The notes under the pieces were generated by a model. It made no database searches. It was not told the DNA's origin and saw only the letters and a list, made by a program, of their open reading frames with translations. A stretch of 5,117 nucleotides of DNA from Actinomycetota bacterium (lineage in GTDB: Bacteria; Actinomycetota; Acidimicrobiia; Acidimicrobiales; Ilumatobacteraceae). This document shows, one piece after another, positions 1-5,117 of the stretch. Numbering within the stretch: position 1 is the first letter of the stretch; each line of letters opens with the position of its first letter. The stretch is taken from positions 1 to 5,117 of the forward strand of contig SXWG01000210.1 of the NCBI GenBank assembly GCA_005789925.1, read 5' to 3'. Made by a program: the position numbers and the translations under genes.

Positions 1-369
1 ATCGAGAGAGTTCATCATGAGCGAACCTTGGGTGCCCGCGTCGCCCCACGGCACGATGGCTTCACCGCCCCAGGTGTCGATGATGTGATGAAGACGTTCC
101 GAGACGTATGACAACGCTTCGGCCCATGTTGCTGGCCTGAATTCTCCTGCTCCCTTCGCGCCAGAGCGGATGAGGGGAGTGAGAATGCGGTCTGGGCTAT
201 ACACGCGGTCGAGAATGCGGTTGACCTTCGGGCACAACTCACCTGGTGAGTAGGGGTGAGCCGGGTTGCCGCGAATTTTGACGGCTACGCCTGCTTCGAC
301 GGTGACTTCCCATCCGCACGAATCAGGACAGTCGTGGTGGCACGTGCCGAGAACGGGATAAGAAATCAC
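1..369 (-). CDS. Molybdopterin oxidoreductase, N-terminal part (runs off left edge)
   Basis: This is a large-subunit-type enzyme of the DMSO reductase/formate dehydrogenase superfamily, which binds bis-MGD (Mo or W) and usually one 4Fe-4S cluster. Only residues 1-123 lie in the window and the frame is open to base 1. Seen directly: Cys10, Cys14, Cys18 and Cys46 form a C-x3-C-x3-C-x27-C cluster motif (CHHDCPDSC, then ELCPK). Lys48 sits two residues after the last Cys, as is typical of the family. After it come the usual N-terminal elements 'YSPDRIL.PL.R.G' (about 58-70) and 'F.PATWAEAL' (about 77-86). The frame reads back only to an in-frame TGA at 396-394, and GTG at 369 is the only reasonable start; a GAGG lies just 2 nt upstream. 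There is no Tat or Sec signal peptide, so the enzyme should be cytoplasmic. It follows the DUF4287/DUF1801 gene by 4 bp as the last visible operon gene. The substrate cannot be inferred from this fragment; a formate-, nitrate- or hydroxylase-type enzyme are all possible. Confidence 0.9.
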   Translation of the reverse strand, partial: MISYPVLGTCHHDCPDSCGWEVTVEAGVAVKIRGNPAHPYSPGELCPKVNRILDRVYSPDRILTPLIRSGAKGAGEFRPATWAEALSYVSERLHHIIDTWGGEAIVPWGDAGTQGSLMMNSLD

Positions 370-373
370 AGCC

Positions 374-922
374 TCATTCTGCCAGTCGTAACTTCATGAG
401 TCGCTTCAGTATTTTCTCTTCGACTTTCCAATCGGCAGGCACGGTGAACGTGTGCTTGTTGACCTTGAATCCGTTGAGGAGCTCCGCGGATGACGCAAGC
501 AGGGTCGGGCTGAAGAGGTTGATGGTCAGGTGATTCTTTGCGATCGAGAGCCCGAAGACGTATGTGTCCTCGTGTTTTAGCATCGGCTGATTCCACGCGA
601 TGACTAGTTCGAGGTCGGGATATTCAGTGCGGATGACCGCAAAGATCTTCTTGGCTGTCTTTGCATGCAGAGGGTCAAGTGATGCGAAGTACTCCTTTGG
701 CGTGGCGAACCTCCGCGACGTGGTCGAGCCACGATGATGCATGGCCAGTGCGTTGGCATGAGCCTGGCTGAATCCGTGTTTGTCTCGCAGGAAGGCAATC
801 TGCTCGGGATACTTCGCGTCACCGAGTTTCTTTAGCAACCCGAGCCAGTGCGAAGCAGGCTTCCCGTGTTTCCTTTCAATCGCAGGAAAGTGGTGCGAAC
901 GCTTGCCGCTGTTCGAGCTCAT
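374..922 (-). CDS. Small two-domain protein, DUF4287-like plus DUF1801-like
   Basis: This is a 182-residue soluble protein with no signal peptide or membrane segment. Residues about 10-65 (AIERKHGKP, W26, LLKKL, FLRDKHGFSQAHANALA) look like the DUF4287 helical domain, in which an 'AIEKK.GK' start and an 'HG..HANAL' helix recur. Residues about 75-178 (YFASLDP, IAWNQPMLKHEDTYVFGL, INLFSP, T160 and VPADWKVEEKIL) look like the DUF1801/YdhG fold. Some members of that fold have been linked to iron-chaperone-like roles; the assignment is from memory of the pattern. The biochemical function is unknown. Its ATG (922-920) overlaps the arylsulfatase TGA (921-919) as ATGA. No Shine-Dalgarno is visible, so translation probably depends on re-initiation after the sulfatase. 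The next gene starts 4 bp after its stop. Being placed between a sulfatase and a molybdoenzyme hints at an accessory role, but such genes also occur as unrelated passengers. Confidence 0.87.
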   Translation of the reverse strand: MSSNSGKRSHHFPAIERKHGKPASHWLGLLKKLGDAKYPEQIAFLRDKHGFSQAHANALAMHHRGSTTSRRFATPKEYFASLDPLHAKTAKKIFAVIRTEYPDLELVIAWNQPMLKHEDTYVFGLSIAKNHLTINLFSPTLLASSAELLNGFKVNKHTFTVPADWKVEEKILKRLMKLRLAE

Positions 923-3243
923 TGTGATGACATATGGGCACGGAACTCGAGGTCTGCGAGACGAGCCTTGTCCTCTGCCGATAGCTCACTGAGCCGCTCG
1001 AGCATGACGGAATTGATGCGAGCGGTGCACTCGAACACATGTGGGTATGGACCAACGGGAGCTCCAGTGTCGAGACCGACATCAAAGGTCTCACCGCTCA
1101 TCGAAAACACCACAGGAACTGTCGCATCGAGTCGTGCAGAAGACTGTGGTGACTCGTCGACGGTGAGATATGCGGTGCCACCGGCGCCCATGCCGCCATC
1201 GTAGTCGAACTCGACGACGATGCTGTGTCGACCTGGTTGTAGTCGTGTACCTGGAACTTTGGTGAATACTCGCCCGAAGAGGTTGTAGTAGTACACCGGA
1301 ACACCATCGTCGAGATACAAGGTCCAGCCAGCCAGATTTCCGCCCTGACAACAGATGACCCCATGGTCGTTGGCTGAAGTGGTTTCGATGTCGGCTGTTA
1401 TTCGGAATGAACAGTTCTTCATGTTCACTGCGATTGGTTCGGGTATGCGCACGTGTGCACGGTTGTATGTCATCGACGTGAGGGACCCAAGTGCCGAGGG
1501 CACAGCCAAGTCGGGATGTCGTCCAGAGCTCGGATCACGCAAGGGGTACACAAAACAACGACGAGCTTCTGCGTCGAACAACTCGATGAGTTCGGCGAGT
1601 TTCTCGGGGTGTTTATCGGACAAGTCGACACCTTGTGAGAAGTCCTCGTCGATGTTGTACAGCTCCCACTTCTCTTGAGGTCCATCAAATGGCATCGGCA
1701 CGAATCGAACCCACGGGGGTCGACCATGGAAGCACGACGCAATCCAGCCCTCGTGATAGATCGCTCTGTTTCCGAGAATTTCGAAATACTGCGTCGTCCG
1801 TCGACTCGGTGTGTGCGGGTCATCGAATGAGTAATCCATGGATACGCCGTCAACAGGGTCCTGCGGAACTCCGAGGACTGATTCGGGATGGTCAATTCCG
1901 GCTGCAGTGAGAATCGTCGGCCAGATGTCTACGACGTGGTGGAACTGCGAACGCAGACCACCGGAGTTCTTGATGCGCGATGGCCACCGAACCACCATTC
2001 CGTTGCGGGTGCCACCAAAGTGTGATGCAACTTGTTTCATCCACTGGAACGGTGAGTCAAGCGCCCATGCCCAGGCAATGTTGTAGTGGTTCTCGCACTT
2101 TGCTGAACCAAAGTCGTCCATGTGATCGAGCAACCACTCGGGCTCTTCGGGGAGACCGTTCTGGAACGACGGAGCACCCCATGCGCCATTAACGGTGCCT
2201 TCGGCGGAAGCACCATTGTCACCGGTGATGTAGATCACGAGCGTGTCCTCTTTTGCGCCAATGGAATCGATGTGAGAGATGAGACGTCCGATGTGGCGGT
2301 CAGTGTGAGCCAAGAAGGCAGCGAAGACTTCCATCAATCGTGAGGCCACCGGCTTGTATCGATCTGGGTATTCATCCCATGATGGGATGCCATCAGGTCG
2401 AGGAGTGAGGTGTGTTCCCGCCGGGATGACACCCATCGACAGCTGTCGCTCGTAGATCTCTTCACGAAGAGCGTCCCAGCCAGCGTCGAATCGACCTTTG
2501 AATCTGTCGATCCAGTCTTGCGGAACGTGATGTGGAGTGTGCACTGCAGGCGTCGGCAGGTAGACGAACCAAGGTTTCCCCGGTGCAGTTGAGTGAACTT
2601 GGTCGATCCACTCGATGGACTTATCGACGAGGTCTTCAGTCAGGTGATAGTTCTCACGACCGACATACGGGAACACCGGAGTCGTCTGGTCATACACGGG
2701 CGGCTCGTACTGTGATGCTTCTGCGTTGATGATGCCGTAGAAACGATCGAAGCCGAGGCCTGTTGCCCACCGGTCGAATGGGCCAGCAGGACCCTGCTCC
2801 CATGTGGGGGTCAAGTGCCACTTGCCGAAACATCCAGTCGCATATCCGTTGAGGCGCAGAATTTCCGCGATGGTGGCAGTTGATTTCGGGATGCGCGTGT
2901 CGTATCCCGGAAAACTGTTCGCGTTCTCGGGAATACCGCCCATGTGCGCGAAGTGATGGTTGCGTCCGGTCAGCAATGCGGCGCGTGTTGGTGAACACAG
3001 TGCAGTGGTGTGGAACTGGTTGTATTTCAGACCATCTTCAGCAAGGGCGTTGCATGTCGGTGTCGGAACCGGACCTCCGAACGTCTCAAAAGACCCGAAG
3101 CCGACGTCATCAAGCAAGATGACAACCACATTCGGCGCACCCTGTGGCGGGTCATTCAAACTCATCCGTGCAGGAGTTGCATCTTGCAGTAGACGCGAGA
3201 TCTGTCCGGTGAACGGTGGGTCACTGTGCGGAAGGTGAGTCAT
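919..3243 (-). CDS. Arylsulfatase, formylglycine-dependent (sulfatase family, PF00884)
   Basis: It hydrolyses sulfate monoesters. The nucleophile is formylglycine made from Cys83 in the CSPTR motif (CxPxR), so a formylglycine-generating enzyme encoded elsewhere is required. Numbering is for a 774-residue product. All expected active-site residues can be placed: Asp45 and Asp46 (LLDDVGFG), Cys83, Arg87, Lys141 and His143 (GKWH), His235 (AVHTPHH), Asp342 and Asn343 (GDNG), and Lys403 (WMKQ). Their spacing closely follows Pseudomonas aeruginosa AtsA. The catalytic domain covers about 35-590. Residues about 600-774 are a beta-rich C-terminal extension (VYYYNLFGRVF, GGTAYLTVD), as in large actinobacterial arylsulfatases of the AtsA/AtsD type (about 790 residues). 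There is no signal peptide, which suggests a cytoplasmic enzyme. Start choice: the frame extends upstream to a TTG at 3324, inside the preceding gene. The ATG at 3243, 7 bp after that gene's stop, gives the usual 'PPFTG.I' beginning. No clear Shine-Dalgarno is seen, so coupling is likely. The natural substrate is unknown. Confidence 0.96.
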   Translation of the reverse strand: MTHLPHSDPPFTGQISRLLQDATPARMSLNDPPQGAPNVVVILLDDVGFGSFETFGGPVPTPTCNALAEDGLKYNQFHTTALCSPTRAALLTGRNHHFAHMGGIPENANSFPGYDTRIPKSTATIAEILRLNGYATGCFGKWHLTPTWEQGPAGPFDRWATGLGFDRFYGIINAEASQYEPPVYDQTTPVFPYVGRENYHLTEDLVDKSIEWIDQVHSTAPGKPWFVYLPTPAVHTPHHVPQDWIDRFKGRFDAGWDALREEIYERQLSMGVIPAGTHLTPRPDGIPSWDEYPDRYKPVASRLMEVFAAFLAHTDRHIGRLISHIDSIGAKEDTLVIYITGDNGASAEGTVNGAWGAPSFQNGLPEEPEWLLDHMDDFGSAKCENHYNIAWAWALDSPFQWMKQVASHFGGTRNGMVVRWPSRIKNSGGLRSQFHHVVDIWPTILTAAGIDHPESVLGVPQDPVDGVSMDYSFDDPHTPSRRTTQYFEILGNRAIYHEGWIASCFHGRPPWVRFVPMPFDGPQEKWELYNIDEDFSQGVDLSDKHPEKLAELIELFDAEARRCFVYPLRDPSSGRHPDLAVPSALGSLTSMTYNRAHVRIPEPIAVNMKNCSFRITADIETTSANDHGVICCQGGNLAGWTLYLDDGVPVYYYNLFGRVFTKVPGTRLQPGRHSIVVEFDYDGGMGAGGTAYLTVDESPQSSARLDATVPVVFSMSGETFDVGLDTGAPVGPYPHVFECTARINSVMLERLSELSAEDKARLADLEFRAHMSSQ

Positions 3244-3250
3244 GGACAGT

Positions 3251-4951
3251 TCATTGCAATCCGGGAACGTCAAACACGGCAAGCGCGGCACGTACGCGCG
3301 CAACATCGCCGTCAACTGACGCAAGTTGCTGGTTCAATGCATCGTCAATCGACAAGCCGCCGCCGAGAATCTTCGCCCAGACACCCTTGTCAAGAGCGAG
3401 GGAGTGCGTGGCTTGGCTTCCATCCGTCGTGACAGCCACACAATTGCGCACGTGAAGGCCGACAGGTTCTCCCGAGATGTCGAGGCGCAGATGCACGTCG
3501 AGCCCAATGGCACGTTCCGGTACGACGAGCACGCGGAGCAGGCGCACCGAATCAAATGAACTCATGCCGAGCACTTGACGCTCTCGCAGACGGTGTGTGC
3601 GGTGCCTGTCGAGGTTCTCTGTTCCTTCGATGTCGCGAGCGCGAGTGAGGCACCAATTTCGAATGTTGGCAGCTGTCGTTCGCTGTGCAATCACGCGAAG
3701 GACTCGTGCGAGCAATGCACGGTCGACATCTTGTGCGCCAGAATGTTTCCACAGCCACGACGCCAGCTCGAGCGCCCAACGTAAATCGTCAGTTGCAATA
3801 GCGACACCAATGCTCTCTCGCACTTTTTCGACGCCGCCAAAGCCGGTCACCAACTTGTCGGCCCTCTCGTTTGGAGGGACCGGAAACAACTTCTCCGGGT
3901 CATCGTCAAACCAACCTCGAATACCGGTGTACACCTGACGTACGTGATGTTCGACGAGGCCGTAATGCTGAGTGGTGAAGTAGTCCTCGTCTGAGCCAGG
4001 CGGCAACTCGACCATGTGAGCGATCTCGTCGATGGAGTGCCCACGGTTCATCAGCCGTACGGTCTGATCCCAGATCAATTGAATGATGTCGCGGTACTTG
4101 GTGACACGTCGTTGGATGTCGGTTGCGCCTGATAGCGGAGGCCCGTGGGTGCTGATCAGATGTTCCGGATTTAATGTGAGCACATGGTCTATCCCAGGCA
4201 ACATGTTCTGTGGGTTGCGATATTCCTCTCCTCGTATCGCGTACACGTTGAACACGGCTGGCCAGATGTTGTTTTGCACGCAGACGTTCAGATCTGGAAA
4301 CCAATAGGTGAGTGAGTCATCTGCGTCAGACGGGGCAAACGCAGTCTCGACTCGAAGGCCGGCGACAGTCAGAACTTCACCACCACGCAAAGTCTTTGTT
4401 GGCGGAATGAAGCCTGGTGTGAATGGGCGATGTGCCGGGTTTCGGTAGTACAGACCGAGCCCCACGTTCACGATTCCGTCGGCGCCATCGAGTGGCAACG
4501 CAGTGCCGAACTGTTGCACCAATCCGCGGGCGTACGCAGGACCGATCTCACCAGCGGCTCGGGCAATGTTCCCGACGATGCGTTCATGTCCATAAATAGG
4601 AAGTGCGGCACCGAGGGGGGAGTCGATGGCTGACGTTCCAGCCACGTAGTGAAAGTGGGTGTAGAGAACCGCCACAATCGGTACATCTGTGTGGTTGCGC
4701 AATTCCGCAAGCGCTGCTGTCATTTCTTCGACGCATTCGCCTGTGTCGATTGCAATGATGCCTTCCGGGCCCTGGACAAATGTCTGATTTGACAATCCGT
4801 TACCAACGAAGGTCCAGACACCTTCGCACACTTTGTAAAACGTCTTAGTCAGCCGTTCTGACTGTTCAAAGGAGCTGCGATGGGCGAGCTGCCCTTGCGA
4901 GCCAGTTACAACATTCGAGAAACTCGAGAATGACCCCGTTTGCTCGCTCAC
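3251..4951 (-). CDS. Alkylsulfatase-like metallo-beta-lactamase-fold protein with altered metal site
   Basis: This 566-residue protein has the three-part layout of SdsA/BDS1-type alkylsulfatases. An MBL-fold domain (about 40-285) includes NGLSNQTFVQGPEGIIAIDTG at 51-71. An alkylsulfatase dimerisation domain (about 310-440) carries 'GIRGWFDDDPEKLFPVPP', the 'DDLRWALELASWL' helix and 'NIRNWCL..ARD'. A sterol-carrier-like C-terminal domain (about 455-566) ends the protein. Canonical members bind two zinc ions through HxHxDH plus two Glu and a later His, and cleave alkyl sulfate esters. Here the motif is THFHYVAG (His99, His101, then Val103 and Ala104). The two Glu positions align with Asp209 (APSDADDS) and Asn228 (VCVQNN). 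The later His appears kept as His269 (STHGPPLSG), and the structural Asn235, Arg240-Gly241 and Arg245 also align. No signal peptide is evident. GTG at 4951 is the only usable start, because an in-frame TGA lies at 4966-4964. It is the first gene of the operon. The fold is certain; sulfatase activity is not. Confidence 0.88.
   Translation of the reverse strand: MSEQTGSFSSFSNVVTGSQGQLAHRSSFEQSERLTKTFYKVCEGVWTFVGNGLSNQTFVQGPEGIIAIDTGECVEEMTAALAELRNHTDVPIVAVLYTHFHYVAGTSAIDSPLGAALPIYGHERIVGNIARAAGEIGPAYARGLVQQFGTALPLDGADGIVNVGLGLYYRNPAHRPFTPGFIPPTKTLRGGEVLTVAGLRVETAFAPSDADDSLTYWFPDLNVCVQNNIWPAVFNVYAIRGEEYRNPQNMLPGIDHVLTLNPEHLISTHGPPLSGATDIQRRVTKYRDIIQLIWDQTVRLMNRGHSIDEIAHMVELPPGSDEDYFTTQHYGLVEHHVRQVYTGIRGWFDDDPEKLFPVPPNERADKLVTGFGGVEKVRESIGVAIATDDLRWALELASWLWKHSGAQDVDRALLARVLRVIAQRTTAANIRNWCLTRARDIEGTENLDRHRTHRLRERQVLGMSSFDSVRLLRVLVVPERAIGLDVHLRLDISGEPVGLHVRNCVAVTTDGSQATHSLALDKGVWAKILGGGLSIDDALNQQLASVDGDVARVRAALAVFDVPGLQ
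4915..4930. repeat. TCGAGAA direct repeat beside the divergent start region
   Basis: Two identical TCGAGAA copies (4915-4921 and 4924-4930) are separated by 2 bp, with a 9-bp period. They lie inside the first codons of the MBL-fold gene, encoding its Ser-Phe-Ser repeat (residues 7-12). They are also about 40-55 bp upstream of the likely Nramp-related start. The 9-bp period fits either simple codon duplication or an operator; the sequence does not decide between them. The same stretch also forms an imperfect inverted repeat (CATTCGAG/CTCGAGAATG). Confidence 0.35.
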
Positions 4952-4968
4952 CGTGTCATTCTGTCATC
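4952..4968. promoter_or_regulatory. 17-bp divergent gap with TGTCAT direct repeat
   Basis: This is the whole space between the GTG of the minus-strand operon (4951) and the likely GTG of the plus-strand Nramp-related gene (4969). It holds two copies of TGTCAT (4954-4959 and 4962-4967), 8 bp start to start. If both mRNAs are leaderless, each -10 box would fall in the same few bases. CAGAAT on the minus strand (4963-4958) and CATTCT on the plus strand (4957-4962) each lie 6 nt before their start codon. Both match the TAnnnT pattern only at A2 and T6, and no good -35 was found. A shared operator or overlapping divergent promoters is plausible but inferred. Confidence 0.3.
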
Positions 4969-5117
4969 GTGGGTCACGTCGCCGAAAAGGGTCCTCGGTC
5001 GGGTTCACGACGGCACCACCCACATCGACAAAGACTGCGTGGCATCGGATATTTCCAGCGTGTCGGCCCTGGCCTCATCACAGGCGCTGCAGACGATGAT
5101 CCGTCGGGTATCGGCAC
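4969..5117 (+). CDS. Nramp-related divalent metal transporter, N-terminal fragment (runs off right edge)
   Basis: The plus-strand frame is open to the window end and encodes 49 complete codons from GTG 4969. A basic, His/Arg-rich cytoplasmic tail (residues 1-25) is followed by GYFQRVGPGLITGAADDDP and then SGIGT. That is the first transmembrane helix signature of an Nramp-related subgroup. In classical Nramp/MntH proteins the TM1 metal-binding motif is DPGN; here the equivalent position reads DDDPSG, as in a common bacterial side branch annotated as divalent metal transporters. The role would be proton-coupled metal uptake at the inner membrane, but metal specificity cannot be told and may differ from Mn2+/Fe2+. 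The start is uncertain: an in-frame ATG at 4930 would add 13 residues and overlap the start of the divergent MBL-fold gene by 22 bp, and no strong Shine-Dalgarno favours either. The gene is divergent from the sulfatase operon and may share its regulation. Confidence 0.8.
   Translation, partial: MGHVAEKGPRSGSRRHHPHRQRLRGIGYFQRVGPGLITGAADDDPSGIG

Noticed and set aside
15..242. Minus-strand frame of 75 codons at the left edge
   Set aside because: It is an alternative frame of the molybdopterin oxidoreductase, whose cysteine cluster and family motifs are clear in the other frame.
848..1204. Plus-strand open frame of 118 codons opposite the arylsulfatase and small DUF gene
   Set aside because: It lies antisense to strongly supported coding sequence, with no recognisable domain and no upstream ribosome site. 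The same holds for the other plus-strand frames between 780 and 4633.
3244..3324. A 27-residue N-terminal extension of the arylsulfatase from a TTG at 3324
   Set aside because: It overlaps the end of the MBL-fold gene by more than 70 bp, starts with TTG, and is not family-like. The ATG at 3243 directly precedes the usual N-terminal pattern.
4912..4932. Imperfect inverted repeat as a possible terminator
   Set aside because: It lies at the 5' end of a gene, has a bulged stem and no T-tract. It is better explained by the TCGAGAA direct repeat in Ser-Phe-Ser codons.
5005..5115. Minus-strand open frame with Cys-x2-Cys (VCSACDEA) that could be the end of an upstream operon gene
   Set aside because: The opposite strand at the same place encodes a highly specific Nramp-related TM1 signature, which is much stronger evidence. 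The Cys pair is antisense coincidence.
1..5117. CRISPR array, tRNA, insertion sequence, phage or defence genes
   Set aside because: No regularly spaced repeats, tRNA-like folds, transposase motifs or terminal inverted repeats were seen. Nearly every base is covered by ordinary metabolic genes.

Overview
The window looks like part of a moderately GC-rich bacterial chromosome. An actinobacterium is my best guess. The grounds are a large arylsulfatase without signal peptide that resembles the mycobacterial AtsA/AtsD type, GTG starts, and tightly packed genes with little Shine-Dalgarno signal. This is inference from protein character, not a taxonomic assignment; no rRNA or other marker is present.

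Layout: nearly the whole window is one tightly packed minus-strand operon, read from right to left. It begins with a metallo-beta-lactamase-fold alkylsulfatase-like protein (4951-3251). Next come a formylglycine-type arylsulfatase (3243-919), a small DUF4287/DUF1801-type protein (922-374), and the N-terminal 123 residues of a molybdopterin oxidoreductase (369 to the left edge). The gaps are 7 bp, a 4-bp ATGA overlap, and 4 bp, so co-transcription and translational coupling are very likely. At the right edge a plus-strand gene starts about 17 bp from the operon's first start codon. It runs out of the window after 49 codons and carries the TM1 signature of an Nramp-related metal transporter. No stretch longer than 300 bp lacks a gene, and I saw no tRNA, rRNA, CRISPR array, insertion sequence or convincing terminator.

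How the genes may work together: two mechanistically unrelated sulfatase families are adjacent and apparently co-transcribed with a cytoplasmic Mo/W oxidoreductase, which suggests catabolism of a sulfated organic compound. Desulfation would come first and redox processing of the released skeleton could follow. The substrate cannot be read from the sequence. Most unusual is that the alkylsulfatase-like protein keeps the whole domain architecture but has lost the second-metal ligands: HxHxDH has become HFHYVA, and the two expected Glu ligands align with Asp and Asn. It may be a one-metal variant, or it may have a different reaction altogether. The very short divergent gap between the operon and the transporter, with its TGTCAT direct repeat and chained mini-ORFs, is the most interesting non-coding stretch.
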